A stretch of DNA of 64,000 nucleotides. Origin: Caulobacter sp. BP25 (lineage in GTDB: Bacteria; Pseudomonadota; Alphaproteobacteria; Caulobacterales; Caulobacteraceae). Shown here one piece after another: positions 24,823-33,924 of the stretch (the stretch's first letter is position 1; every line of letters begins with the position of its first letter). The stretch lies in contig NZ_PEGH01000010.1 in the NCBI RefSeq assembly GCF_002737755.1, forward strand, positions 62,001-126,000. The letters run 5' to 3'. The position numbers and the translations under genes are program-made. The notes below the pieces were generated by a model. The model worked only from the letters and a program-made list of their open reading frames with translations, searched no databases and was not told the DNA's origin.

Positions 24823-25593
24823 CTATCGGCGGGGCGGACGCCCGCCCCGCTTGTCTCGATCCTTGCCGCCCTCGGCCATCTTCTGGGCCGGAGTCTTGGG
24901 CAACTCTTCCAGCTTCAGCAGGCCGTCCTTGTCGGTATCGAGCAAGGCAAAGCGGGTCTTGGCGGCCTTGGTCGCCTCGTCCTTGGTGATGCGACGATTG
25001 AAGTCGGCGTCTGCGCCCATGACCGGTTGAGGCTCGGCGATCAGGCCGTACAGTGAGGCGCCCTGAAGCATGTTTGCCCCCATGCTCCGCCGACGAGCCC
25101 CGCTCGGTCCCTCGCCGCCGCCGCTCGGGCCCATGCCGCCTCCGGGCGGGCCGCCGCCGCCGGGACCCTGTCCTGCGGGACCACGTCGCATCGAGGGCGC
25201 CGCGCCACCGACGATCTCGGGCGCGATGCGCGTCTCGTAGGCCGAGACCTCGAAACCGTCGATGACTCCGTCACGGTCCGCGTCGACCACAGCAAAGAAC
25301 CGCAGGGAGTCGGCGACGAACTCCTCCCGGCTCAGGGCGCCGTCATGGTTGGCGTCGGCGCCGGCGAACCAGGTCGTGACGGGGTAGGGCTGGCCGGGCG
25401 GTGCGCGGAACGGCTCGCCAGCGGGGCTGATGAATAGTTGCGGACCGCCGCCTGGGCCACCCGGACCGCCCCGACCAGGCGGTCCGAAGTCAGAACCATC
25501 CGGGTCAGAGGGGCCGCCGTCGGGCGGGCCGCTGGCGCAGGCGGACAGGGCGGCGGCCAGGATCGCGGACAGGGCGAGAGCGCGTAACATCAT
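24823..25593 (-). CDS. EF-hand calcium-binding lipoprotein
   Basis: From ATG 25593 (GGAG eight bases upstream) the protein begins MMLRALALSAILAAALSACASG, a lipoprotein signal with the cysteine after LSA. A Gly/Pro-rich linker follows. Four EF-hand loops are visible: DANHDGALSREEF, DADRDGVIDGFEV, DADFNRRITKDEA (imperfect) and DTDKDGLLKLEEL. A second Gly/Pro-rich stretch separates loops two and three. It lies 109 bp downstream of the histidine kinase gene on the same strand, hinting at a Ca-related or envelope-stress link. An upstream ATG at 25608 would also keep the lipobox. Confidence 0.85.
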   Translation of the reverse strand: MMLRALALSAILAAALSACASGPPDGGPSDPDGSDFGPPGRGGPGGPGGGPQLFISPAGEPFRAPPGQPYPVTTWFAGADANHDGALSREEFVADSLRFFAVVDADRDGVIDGFEVSAYETRIAPEIVGGAAPSMRRGPAGQGPGGGGPPGGGMGPSGGGEGPSGARRRSMGANMLQGASLYGLIAEPQPVMGADADFNRRITKDEATKAAKTRFALLDTDKDGLLKLEELPKTPAQKMAEGGKDRDKRGGRPPRR

Positions 25594-25595
25594 CG

Positions 25596-25630
25596 AGGGG
25601 GTCTCCATCGCCAAGCTTTGAAGACCCCCT
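25596..25630. promoter_or_regulatory. Inverted repeat at the EF-hand gene start
   Basis: AGGGGGTCT (25596-25604) and AGACCCCCT (25622-25630) are perfect 9-bp complements separated by 17 bases, directly before the chosen start. It could be an operator or a leader hairpin that hides the ribosome site (the GGAG lies in one arm). It has no terminator features. Confidence 0.4.
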
Positions 25631-25702
25631 GGATTGCCGGCCAATGTCAGGGGTGATGGCGGCCTTTACGGCGGCGCAACAATCGGTTGGTTCCCGCAAG
25701 TC

Positions 25703-27118
25703 TCAGGCAGGCAGGCGCACGCTGGCCCGCAAACCGCCCTCCGGCCGGTTGACCAGGGTGACGTCGCCGCCATGGGCGCGCGCCAGAGAGCGGACCACCG
25801 CCAGGCCCAGGCCCATGCCGCCGGTTTCGCGATTGCGCGAGGGCTCCCCGCGATAGAAGGGCTCGAACACCCGCTCCACTTCAGCCGGCGGCACGCCGGG
25901 GCCATCGTCGTCGATCTCGATGATCGCCATGCCGTCCTCGGCGTAGACGCGTCCGCGCGCGGCGCCGCCGTATTTCAGGGCGTTCTCGACCAGGTTCTGC
26001 ACCAGGCGTTTCAGCGCCACGGGGTCGCCCTCGATGATCGTTTTCTCGGCGCGCTCGACCGTGGCGTCGCCGCCGGTCTCCGCTGCTTCGTCCATCACGC
26101 TTTCCAGAAGCGAGGCCAGCTCCAGCTTGGTGCGCTCGGCCGGACGGTTGGTGTCACGGACGAAGCCCAGCGTGGCGGCGATCATGGCCTCCATCTGGTC
26201 GATATCGGCCGCCAGTTTCGGGCGAATGTCGTCGGGCGCGGCTTCGATGCGGAACTTTAAGCGGGTGAGGGGCGTGCGCAGATCGTGGGCGATCGCCCCG
26301 ACCATGGCCGTACGATCTTCGACGTAACGCCGCAGACGCTCCTGCATCATGTTAAAGGCCGACGCGGCGGCGACCACCTCGGTCGAACCCGAGAGGTTGA
26401 GTGGCGGCGTGCGCGGATCTTTCCCCAAACGCTCTGCGGCGTCGGCGAAGGCGGTAATCGGCTGCGACAGGCGACGGGCGAACAGCCAGGCCAGCGGCGT
26501 CACGGCGATCACCGACAGCAGCAGGATCAGCAGAATCCGCTGCTGCCAGCTGTCCAGGCGGAAAGTGGGCTTGGGCTCCACGACCAGCCAGTGGCCGTCG
26601 CTCTGCCGGACGCCCAGCTTGAAGTCGCCGAAGATCAGTGGCTCGTCACGGCCGCGCGCGCCTGACGGACCGCCAGCGCCGGGCTCCCGGGCGAACGGCT
26701 CGCGGGGAGGGCGGCCATCGGGAGGCGGGCGATCGCCATCCGACATCTTGGGCGGGTTGACGGGGCTACGGCGGACGAAGAAGCGCGGACCGTTGTCGAT
26801 CTGCAGCTCGACGCGATTGGCCGGAACGCCGATCGCGCGCGCTATGCCCGCCTTGAAGTCCGCGCGGCGGATGCTGTCCTGCCCATTGGAGCGAAGGGCG
26901 CTACGCTCCTTGACCACCAGCAGTCGGCCGTCGCGAGGTTGGACGGGCTGGCCGGTCTTGAGCGCGCGGACGATCTCGGCGGATCGGTAGAATTCGGGCG
27001 GCGGAGGCGGCAGGTTGAAGATGACCGCGATCGCGATCAGCTGGGCCGCCACCAAGGTGACGATGACGAGGCCGAGCGCCTGAACGAACAGCGGCGCGCC
27101 GCGCCGAAACATCGTCAT
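25703..27118 (-). CDS. Sensor histidine kinase (HAMP-HisKA-HATPase)
   Basis: The 471-residue protein has a first membrane helix at 12-35, a periplasmic domain to about 190 with a disordered Pro/Gly/Arg-rich stretch (120-160), a second helix at 193-215, then HAMP. The H-box is AIAHDLRTPLTRL with H278 as the phospho-accepting residue, followed by N-box NLVENALKYGG, the G1 box DDGPGVP and the G2 region GGMGLGLAVV. It starts at ATG 27118, overlapping the response regulator stop, so the pair is co-translated. The signal is unknown; the adjacent EF-hand lipoprotein may be a target or modulator. Confidence 0.92.
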   Translation of the reverse strand: MTMFRRGAPLFVQALGLVIVTLVAAQLIAIAVIFNLPPPPPEFYRSAEIVRALKTGQPVQPRDGRLLVVKERSALRSNGQDSIRRADFKAGIARAIGVPANRVELQIDNGPRFFVRRSPVNPPKMSDGDRPPPDGRPPREPFAREPGAGGPSGARGRDEPLIFGDFKLGVRQSDGHWLVVEPKPTFRLDSWQQRILLILLLSVIAVTPLAWLFARRLSQPITAFADAAERLGKDPRTPPLNLSGSTEVVAAASAFNMMQERLRRYVEDRTAMVGAIAHDLRTPLTRLKFRIEAAPDDIRPKLAADIDQMEAMIAATLGFVRDTNRPAERTKLELASLLESVMDEAAETGGDATVERAEKTIIEGDPVALKRLVQNLVENALKYGGAARGRVYAEDGMAIIEIDDDGPGVPPAEVERVFEPFYRGEPSRNRETGGMGLGLAVVRSLARAHGGDVTLVNRPEGGLRASVRLPA

Positions 27119-27879
27119 GGGGTGCGCACGACCTTGGCGGTGAACATGTAGCCTTCGCTGCGGATCGTGCGGATCAATTCGCCGCCGCCGCCGTCGTCCA
27201 GCTTGCGTCGCAGGCGGCTGATCTGGACGTCGATGGCGCGGTCATAGGCGTCGCTGTCGCGGCCTCGGGCGAGGTCCAGCAGCTGGTCGCGGGTCAGCAC
27301 GCGCTGCGGACGCTCCACGAAGGCGCGAAGCAGCGAGAACTCGCCGCTGGAGAGGTTCACGACGACCGACTGCGGCGAGCGCAGCTCGCGCCGGACAAGA
27401 TCCAGTCGCCAGCCGGCGAACTCGCACGCAGCGCCCATGGCGTCATCGGCCACGCGGGGCTCCTGGCGTCGGCGCAGCACGGCGCGGACACGGGCTAGCA
27501 GTTCGCGCGGGTTGCAGGGCTTGGGCAGGTAATCGTCGGCGCCGAGTTCGAGGCCGACGATCCGGTCGGTTTCCTCGCCCATGGCCGAGAGCATGATGAT
27601 GGCCGGGCCATCGGTTGCGGACGACAGGCGGCGACAGATCGCCAGGCCGTCCTCGCCGGGCAGCATGACATCCAGCACCACCAGGTCGATCGGGCCTCGC
27701 GCCAGGACCTGCTCCATGGTGCGGGCGTCTTGCGCTGTCTCCACCGCGTAGCCGTGGCGGGTGAGGAAGTCGGAGACCACGTCACGGATCCCGGGGTCGT
27801 CATCGACGATCAGGATGCGCGGCGCCGCGCCCCGGGGGGCGTCTGGATCGCCTTGGACGGTGTTTTGGGCATTTTCCAT
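27115..27879 (-). CDS. OmpR-family response regulator
   Basis: The 254-residue protein has a receiver domain with the acidic pocket IVDDDPG, phospho-acceptor D70 in VVLDVMLPGEDG, the switch LSAMGEE and lysine in DYLPKPCNPREL. A winged-helix DNA-binding domain follows (SSGEFSLLRAFVERPQRVLTRDQLLDLARG, DVQISRLRRKLDD). AGGA precedes the ATG by nine bases. It is the cognate partner of the kinase immediately downstream, with a 4-bp overlap. Confidence 0.93.
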   Translation of the reverse strand: MENAQNTVQGDPDAPRGAAPRILIVDDDPGIRDVVSDFLTRHGYAVETAQDARTMEQVLARGPIDLVVLDVMLPGEDGLAICRRLSSATDGPAIIMLSAMGEETDRIVGLELGADDYLPKPCNPRELLARVRAVLRRRQEPRVADDAMGAACEFAGWRLDLVRRELRSPQSVVVNLSSGEFSLLRAFVERPQRVLTRDQLLDLARGRDSDAYDRAIDVQISRLRRKLDDGGGGELIRTIRSEGYMFTAKVVRTP

Positions 27880-27968
27880 TGGGCTTTCCTGTCATGGCCC
27901 CGTCACGCTCTGATTTCATCTCTGAAACAGCCGCGCAACCCTCGCAAGACGTCCAGATTTCGCCGACC

Positions 27969-28688
27969 TTAGCCTGGCGAGTGGTTTTTGGGCGCGTGGT
28001 AGCGTTCGCCCTGAGCCTTCATGGCCGCCACGGCGCGGTCGCCGACAAACGGGTTGCTGCGGCGTTCGGCCCCGAAGCTGGACATCGGGCCGTGACCCGG
28101 CACGAAGCGCACGTCGTCGCCCAGCGGCCAGAGCTTCTGGGTAATGGCGTCGATCAGGTCCTGGTGGTTGCCCAACGGAAAGTCGGTCCGTCCGATCGAG
28201 CCCTGGAACAGTACGTCGCCGACCTGGGCGAACTTGGTCTCGCGATGGAAGAAGACGACGTGGCCCGGCGTGTGGCCCGGGCAGTGAAGCACCTCGAACT
28301 CGGTCTCGCCCAGCGTGACCTTGTCGCCGTCCTGAAGCCAGCGATCGGTAACGAAAATGCGAGCCTCGGGCATGCCGTACATCTCGCCGCTCTGCTGGAT
28401 GCGGTCGATCCAGAACTGGTCGGCCTCGTGCGGGCCCTCGATCGGGACGCCGGTGCGCGCCTTCAGCTCGGCCGCGCCGCCGGCATGGTCCATGTGGCCG
28501 TGGGTGATCCAGATCTTCTCCAGCGTCAGCCCCTTTTCGGCCAGCGCCTTCAGCAGGCGATCCACCTCGCCGCCCGGGTCTATGATCGCGGCCTTCATCG
28601 TCTTCGCGCACCAGACGATCGTGCAGTTCTGCTGCAGCGGCGTGACCGGGGCGATCACGGCGGCGATGGGCATGGCGGGCGAAGTCAT
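27969..28688 (-). CDS. MBL-fold hydrolase (glyoxalase II-like)
   Basis: ATG 28688 with GAGGAG upstream gives 239 residues. The zinc site is ITHGHMDHAGG (HxHxDH), followed by CPGHTPGHVVFF, GDVLFQGSIGRTDFP and FVPGHGPMS, the metallo-beta-lactamase fold blocks seen in hydroxyacylglutathione hydrolase-like proteins (YcbL type). The length matches the short YcbL branch rather than full glyoxalase II. It is monocistronic by spacing, with the APC transporter terminator just upstream. Confidence 0.87.
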   Translation of the reverse strand: MTSPAMPIAAVIAPVTPLQQNCTIVWCAKTMKAAIIDPGGEVDRLLKALAEKGLTLEKIWITHGHMDHAGGAAELKARTGVPIEGPHEADQFWIDRIQQSGEMYGMPEARIFVTDRWLQDGDKVTLGETEFEVLHCPGHTPGHVVFFHRETKFAQVGDVLFQGSIGRTDFPLGNHQDLIDAITQKLWPLGDDVRFVPGHGPMSSFGAERRSNPFVGDRAVAAMKAQGERYHAPKNHSPG

Positions 28689-28737
28689 CAGCGGCTCCTC
28701 TTTACGCACAGCATAAGGAGTCGCGCGCGGATAAAGA

Positions 28738-28767
28738 AGAAGGCCCAGGATCGCTCCCGGGCCTTCT
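28738..28767 (-). terminator. Intrinsic terminator of the APC permease gene
   Basis: AGAAGGCCC (28738-28746) pairs with GGGCCTTCT (28759-28767) around a 12-nt loop. On the minus strand the hairpin is followed by TCTTTAT. It lies between the permease stop and the MBL hydrolase start. Confidence 0.75.
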
Positions 28768-28789
28768 GAGACGACGCTGAGCGCGTTGT

Positions 28790-30427
28790 CTACTTCACGT
28801 CGTCGACGCCGCGGCCCATGGCCTCGGCCGGCGAGTTCATCTCGGTGTCTTCGGTGATGTCGATGCCCTTGGCCAGCTTGGAGTGCCAGAAGCCGTAGGC
28901 GATGTAGATCACCGCGCCGACCGCCGCGTAACCGCCCAGGATCATCAGCGGCAGCGGGTTGTCGTTCATCGCGTGAACGATCATCGGCTGGAAGTTCTGA
29001 TAGGCCAGGAACAAGCAGGCCGCGATGCCCGCCGCTGCGGTGAACACGCCGCCCGGCACCTTGAACGGACGCGGCAGGTCGGGGTGCTTGATGCGCAGAT
29101 AGATCACCGACAAGCAGACGATCGAGAAGGCGACTGCAGTGCCCAGCGACACCAGGTCGCCCAGCAGGCTGATCGGCAGGAACGAAGCGGCGATGGCGAT
29201 CACCACGCCCAGCAGGATGGTGCCCATCCAGGGGGTGCGGAACTTCGGGTGGATCTCGGCGAACACCTTCGGCAGCAGGCCGTCGCGGGCCATGGTGTAG
29301 AAGATGCGGGTCTGGCCGTAGCACAGCACCAGCATAACCGACGAAAGACCCGTGATGGCGCCGATCTTGATGGCGAAGCTGAGCAGGTTCAGCTTGCCGC
29401 CTTCGGCCGCCGCGTACGGGATGTCGGCCCATTCCAGGCCCATCCGGTCGATGGCGACGGCGATCGGGGCCGGGCTGGCCAGTTCACGGAAGGGCACCAC
29501 GCCGGTCATCACGGCCGCGACGGCCATGTAGATCAGCGTACAGATCACCAGGGCGCCCAGGATGCCGATTGGCACGTCGCGCGAGGGGTTCTTGGCTTCG
29601 GCGGCGGCGGTCGAAACAGCTTCGAAGCCGACATAGGCGAAGAAGATGATGGCGGCGCCGCGGAAGATGCCGCCGATGCCGAACTCGCCGGGCTGGCCGG
29701 TCGGCTCGGGGATGAAGGGGTGCCAGTTGGCCGGGTTGATGTACTGCGCTCCTACCGCGATGAACGTCACCAGCACGATCACCTTGATGACCACGATGGC
29801 GTTGTTGACGTTGGCGGATTCGCTGACGCCGACCACCAGCAGGGCCGAAACCATGGCGATGCCGATGGCGGCCACCAGGTTCAGCGTGCCGGTCATGGCG
29901 AACATGGTGCCGCCGCCGGGCGCAGCCACGGCTTGGATCAGCGGCGTCGCCCACATCGGCGCGTCAGCACCGGCGACCTGGATCATTGGGAAGTTTATCC
30001 CAAGGGCATGCAGGGTGCTGACGACATAGCCCGACCAGCCGACCGCGACGGTCGAGGCGGCCACGCCGTATTCGAGCACGAGCAGCCAGCCCATGATCCA
30101 GGCGAAGACTTCGCCCAGCGTGCCGTAGGCATAGGTGTAGGCCGAGCCCGACACCGGCATGGTCGAGGCCAGTTCGGCGTAGCACAGGCCAGCCAGCGCG
30201 CAGGCGATGCCCGCGACGATGAACGACAGCATGATGGCGGGGCCGGCGTTCGCCGAAGCGACCTGACCGGTCAGCACAAAGATGCCGGCGCCGATGATGG
30301 CGCCGACGCCCAAGCTCATGAGGTTGATGGGACCAAGCGTACGCTTGAGTTGGCTATGGGCGGCTTCCTTTTGGATGCTCGCGATCGATTTTTTCAGGAA
30401 TAGCCTGTTTCCGGCCATGTCGTTCAT
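28790..30427 (-). CDS. APC-family amino acid permease
   Basis: ATG 30427 (MNDMAGNRLFLKKSIASIQ) gives 545 residues with about twelve membrane helices. The first helix carries GVGAIIGAGIFVLTG, the unwound substrate-binding motif of the amino acid/polyamine/organocation superfamily, and FAYVGFEAVSTAAAEAKNPSRD is the conserved helix 6-loop region of the cationic amino acid transporter-like group. The frame extends 12 codons upstream, but GGGG before this ATG supports the start. It is divergent from hrpB and ends at a hairpin terminator. The substrate is not determinable. Confidence 0.9.
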   Translation of the reverse strand: MNDMAGNRLFLKKSIASIQKEAAHSQLKRTLGPINLMSLGVGAIIGAGIFVLTGQVASANAGPAIMLSFIVAGIACALAGLCYAELASTMPVSGSAYTYAYGTLGEVFAWIMGWLLVLEYGVAASTVAVGWSGYVVSTLHALGINFPMIQVAGADAPMWATPLIQAVAAPGGGTMFAMTGTLNLVAAIGIAMVSALLVVGVSESANVNNAIVVIKVIVLVTFIAVGAQYINPANWHPFIPEPTGQPGEFGIGGIFRGAAIIFFAYVGFEAVSTAAAEAKNPSRDVPIGILGALVICTLIYMAVAAVMTGVVPFRELASPAPIAVAIDRMGLEWADIPYAAAEGGKLNLLSFAIKIGAITGLSSVMLVLCYGQTRIFYTMARDGLLPKVFAEIHPKFRTPWMGTILLGVVIAIAASFLPISLLGDLVSLGTAVAFSIVCLSVIYLRIKHPDLPRPFKVPGGVFTAAAGIAACLFLAYQNFQPMIVHAMNDNPLPLMILGGYAAVGAVIYIAYGFWHSKLAKGIDITEDTEMNSPAEAMGRGVDDVK

Positions 30428-30547
30428 TTCCCCATCGACCAGCGAACCCCGCCGGCCAGGCACTGGGCGGCGACGTTAGTCAGCTCGCGGCGGCCGCGCA
30501 ATGCCTTGCGGTGACGAGCCGCTCATGAGGGACTATGTCTGCGCCTG

Positions 30548-32989
30548 ATGCTGCCTATTGAGAATGTTCTGCCCGCCCTGAGAGCGGCCCTGCTTGGTTC
30601 GCAAGCGACGGTTCTTGTCGCCCCGCCGGGCGCGGGCAAGACCACAGCCGTTCCCTTGGCGCTCTTGGAAGAGCCGTGGGTTCAGGGCCGCAAGCTGATC
30701 GTCCTGGAACCTCGACGCCTGGCCGCACGGGCGGCGGCCTCACGCATGGCGGCCAATCTGGGCCAGAGCGTCGGCGAAACCGTGGGCTTTCGCGTGCGCC
30801 TGCAGTCCAAGGTGTCGGCCCGGACGCGGATCGAGGTCGTCACCGAGGGCGTCTTCACCCGGATGATTCTCGACGACCCGGGCCTGGACGGCGTCGCGGC
30901 CGTGCTGTTCGACGAGTTCCACGAGCGCAGCCTCGACGCCGATCTTGGCCTGGCCTTCGCCCGTGATGTGCAGAGCGTGCTGCGCGACGACCTGCGCCTG
31001 CTGGTCATGTCCGCGACCTTGGACGGAGCCCGCATTTCGGCCCTGCTGGACGACGCTCCGGTGGTCGAGAGCCAGGGGCGGATGTTCCCGGTCGACACCC
31101 GCTATCTTAGCCGCGACGAGCGGCAGCGCTTGGAAGAGCGGGTCGGCCGCGCCGTCGAGCGCGCCCTGGCCGAGGAGGGCGGCTCGGTCCTGGTCTTCCT
31201 GCCTGGGCAGGGCGAGATCCGCCGGGCCGAGACCTGGTTGAACGAGCGCCTTCGCCGACCTGATGTCGATATCGCGCCGCTGTATGGGGCGCTAGAGCCG
31301 GCCGCCCAGGACCGCGCGATCTCGCCCGCGCCCGCCGGCCGCCGCAAGGTTGTGTTGGCCACCTCGATCGCGGAGACCAGCCTGACCATCGAGGGCGTGC
31401 GCGTCGTGATCGACGCGGGCCTCGCGCGCGTGCCGCGCTATGACCCGGCCTCGGGCATCACGCGGCTGGAGACCGTGCGGGTCAGCCGCGCCGCCGCCGA
31501 CCAGCGCCGAGGCCGCGCCGGCCGGACCGAGCCGGGCGTCTGCTACCGCCTGTGGGACGAGCCCGAGACCCGCGCTCTGCCCGCCTTCGCCCGACCCGAG
31601 ATCTTGGAGGCCGACCTGTCGCGGCTGGCGCTGGATCTCGCCCGCTGGGGCGCGCGCGACGCGGACGGCCTGACCTTCCTCGACCCGCCGCCGGCCGCCG
31701 CCTTCGCCGAGGCGCGGGGCCTCTTGACCCGCATCCAGGCGCTGGACGCCCAGGGCGACCTGACCGCCCACGGCAAGGCGTTGGCTGACATGCCTCTACC
31801 GCCGCGTCTGGCGCATATGGTCGTGCGTGGCGCGGCCTCCGGCCAGGCGCGCGAGGCCGCCGAGGTCGCCGCCGTGCTGACCGAGCAGGGGCTGGGCGGC
31901 AAGGACGTCGACCTGCGTCGGCGGCTGGAAAACCTACACCGCGACCGCTCGCCGAGGGCCCGCGACGCCATGGCACTGGTCGAGCGCTGGGCCCGCGCGG
32001 CCGGGAAGCCCTCGGGCGCCAAGGAACTAGAAGTCGGGCTGATGCTGGCCGAGGCCTATCCCGAGCGCGTCGCCAAGGCGCGCGGCAAGCCGGGCGAGTT
32101 CCAACTGGCCGGCGGACGCGGCGTCTATCTGGAACCCACCGATCCCCTGGCGCGCGAGCCCTGGCTAGCCGTCGGCGAGCTGGGCGGTGGCGATAGCCGT
32201 GACCGCATCCTGCTGGCCGCCGCCGTCGAGGAAGCCGACCTGCGCGAGACCTTCGCCGATCGCCTCGTGGCCGAGGACCGCCTGGAGACCGCCGGCGGCA
32301 AGGTGCGCGCCAAGCGGCTGCTGCGCCTGGGCAAGCTGGTCCTGGAAGAGCGGCTGATCGAGAACCCCGACCCCGCGATGATCGCCGGCGCGCTGCTGGA
32401 CCAGGTTCGCGCCGAGGGCCTTTCGGCGCTCCGCCTGGGCGAGCGGGGCAGGGCGCTGCTGGACCGCGTGGCCTTCCTGCGCGAGGTCGATGGCGACGAC
32501 TGGCCCGATCTGTCAGAGGCCGCCCTGGTCGAACGCCTCGACGAGTGGCTGGAGCCGCTGCTGGCCGGTCGCTCGTCGCTATCGAGCCTGGATGAGGGGA
32601 CGCTGCACGACGCGCTGAAGACTCTGGTCACCTGGGACCTGCAGCGGAAGATGGACGCCCTGCTGCCCGCCCGCTTCGAGGCGCCGACCGGCAACAGCTT
32701 CGCCATCGACTATTCCGCTGAAGGAGGACCCCGCGTCGAGGTCCGGGTCGGGGAGCTCTACGGCCTGGCCGAACATCCCAGCGTCGCGGGCGGCAAGGTC
32801 CCGCTGACGCTCGCCTTGCTGTCGCCCGCCCACCGCCCGATCCAGATCACCAAGGACCTGCCGGGTTTCTGGAAGGGCTCGTGGCGCGAGGTGAAGGTCG
32901 AGATGAAGGGCCGCTATCCCCGGCACGTCTGGCCGGATGATCCGGCCAGCGCCGCGCCAGTGACGCGGGCGAAGCCGAGAGGGACGTGA
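30548..32989 (+). CDS. hrpB: ATP-dependent helicase HrpB
   Basis: The 813-residue DEAH-family helicase shows VAPPGAGKTTAVP (Walker A, about residue 26), LFDEFHERSLDADL (the DEFH variant of motif II), MSATLDG (motif III), ATSIAETSLTIEGV and DQRRGRAGRTEPGVCYRLW (motif VI). A ratchet-type helical domain and the long HrpB-specific C-terminus follow, including PVDTRYLS and LDPPPAAAF. Length and order match bacterial HrpB. RNA substrate and cellular role are poorly known for the family. It is divergent from the APC permease and followed by a palindromic repeat. Confidence 0.93.
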   Translation: MLPIENVLPALRAALLGSQATVLVAPPGAGKTTAVPLALLEEPWVQGRKLIVLEPRRLAARAAASRMAANLGQSVGETVGFRVRLQSKVSARTRIEVVTEGVFTRMILDDPGLDGVAAVLFDEFHERSLDADLGLAFARDVQSVLRDDLRLLVMSATLDGARISALLDDAPVVESQGRMFPVDTRYLSRDERQRLEERVGRAVERALAEEGGSVLVFLPGQGEIRRAETWLNERLRRPDVDIAPLYGALEPAAQDRAISPAPAGRRKVVLATSIAETSLTIEGVRVVIDAGLARVPRYDPASGITRLETVRVSRAAADQRRGRAGRTEPGVCYRLWDEPETRALPAFARPEILEADLSRLALDLARWGARDADGLTFLDPPPAAAFAEARGLLTRIQALDAQGDLTAHGKALADMPLPPRLAHMVVRGAASGQAREAAEVAAVLTEQGLGGKDVDLRRRLENLHRDRSPRARDAMALVERWARAAGKPSGAKELEVGLMLAEAYPERVAKARGKPGEFQLAGGRGVYLEPTDPLAREPWLAVGELGGGDSRDRILLAAAVEEADLRETFADRLVAEDRLETAGGKVRAKRLLRLGKLVLEERLIENPDPAMIAGALLDQVRAEGLSALRLGERGRALLDRVAFLREVDGDDWPDLSEAALVERLDEWLEPLLAGRSSLSSLDEGTLHDALKTLVTWDLQRKMDALLPARFEAPTGNSFAIDYSAEGGPRVEVRVGELYGLAEHPSVAGGKVPLTLALLSPAHRPIQITKDLPGFWKGSWREVKVEMKGRYPRHVWPDDPASAAPVTRAKPRGT

Positions 32990-33003
32990 GGCGTGATCAA
33001 GAT

Positions 33004-33118
33004 CCTCCCCGCGTTGCGGGGGAGCTGTCGCGGAGCGACTGAGGGGGCAAGCTGGACGCATGTGGCGTTAGCCCCCTCCGGCCCTCTGGGCCACCTCCCC
33101 CGCAAGGCGGGGGAGGAA
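33004..33118. repeat. Intergenic palindromic repeat (CTCCCCCGC / GCGGGGGAG type), copy A
   Basis: Outer arms of the type CCTCCCCGCGTTGCGGGGGAG and CCTCCCCCGCAAGGCGGGGGAGG flank an inner block containing GAGGGGGC...GCCCCCTC and GGCCCTCTGGGCC. A closely related copy lies at 57121-57240 and a longer palindrome at 56431-56547. It sits between hrpB and the converging SpoU methyltransferase gene. Short frames through it (reading [10 protein letters not shown]) are repeat artefacts. Confidence 0.85.
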
Positions 33119-33127
33119 CTTCGACCG

Positions 33128-33919
33128 CTACCCCGTCACCGTATAGATCATGATCCCCGTCGCCACCGACAGGTTCAGGCTGTCGGCCCGGCCGCGCATC
33201 GGGATCTTCACGTTGACATCGCACGCCGCCGCCAGCTCGGGCGGCAGGCCCTGTTGCTCGTTGCCCATCAGGATCAGCGACGGCTTCACATAGTCGGCGG
33301 ACTTGTGATCGACCGTGGCGGTCAGCAGCGTCCCCACCACGCTGCCGGGCCAGGTTTCGCGCCAGGCCAGGAACTCGGGGATGGTGGCCTTGGCGATCTT
33401 GACCGCGAAGATCGAGCCCATGGTCGCGCGCACGCCCTCGACCGAATAGGGATCGACGCAGTCGCCGACCAGGATCACCCCGCCGCAGCCGGCCGCGTCG
33501 GCGGTGCGGATGACGGTGCCGAGGTTGCCCGGATCGCGGACGGCCTGCATGGCGACCCAGCAAGGCGCGCTTTCCGGGGCGATGGTCGAAAGCGGCGTGA
33601 ACACTTGGCGGAAGACGGCGACCACGGCCTGCGGGTTGTCGCGGCGCGAGACCTTCTCGAGGATTTCGCGATTGACCTCAATGACTTCGCCGCCGGCCTT
33701 CAGGCAGGCGGCGACGGCCTTCTTCAGCATCGGATGCTCGGCGGCATCGGGGCCGTACATGACGATCTTGGGCGCATGGCCGCAGTCGATCGCCTCGATG
33801 ACGATCTTCAGGCCCTCGGCCAGGAACAGGCCGCTGTCCTCGCGTTCCTTGCGCATGTGCAGGGCGCGGACGGCCTTGACGGTGGCGTTGGTCAGGGAGG
33901 TGACGGTCTTGGTGCTCAT
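33128..33919 (-). CDS. SpoU/TrmH-family RNA 2'-O-methyltransferase
   Basis: The 263-residue protein has an N-terminal substrate-binding part (GLFLAEGLKIVIEAI) and the SPOUT knot. AVRDPGNLGTVIRTADAAG is motif 1, LILMGNEQQGLP motif 2 and PMRGRADSLNLSVATGIMIY motif 3. These are the SAM-binding trefoil-knot signatures of rRNA/tRNA ribose methyltransferases (RlmB/TsnR-like). It is 5 bp downstream of another RNA methyltransferase gene on the same strand, so the two form a small RNA-modification operon. Confidence 0.92.
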   Translation of the reverse strand: MSTKTVTSLTNATVKAVRALHMRKEREDSGLFLAEGLKIVIEAIDCGHAPKIVMYGPDAAEHPMLKKAVAACLKAGGEVIEVNREILEKVSRRDNPQAVVAVFRQVFTPLSTIAPESAPCWVAMQAVRDPGNLGTVIRTADAAGCGGVILVGDCVDPYSVEGVRATMGSIFAVKIAKATIPEFLAWRETWPGSVVGTLLTATVDHKSADYVKPSLILMGNEQQGLPPELAAACDVNVKIPMRGRADSLNLSVATGIMIYTVTG

Positions 33920-33924
33920 CTGAC

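Noticed and set aside
25634-26260. Long open frames opposite the histidine kinase and many other genes
   Set aside because: High GC content opens antisense frames. These lack ribosome sites and motifs, and lie opposite genes with intact catalytic residues.
33004-33118. CRISPR-like repeat
   Set aside because: A single palindromic element with no regularly spaced unique spacers and no cas genes.
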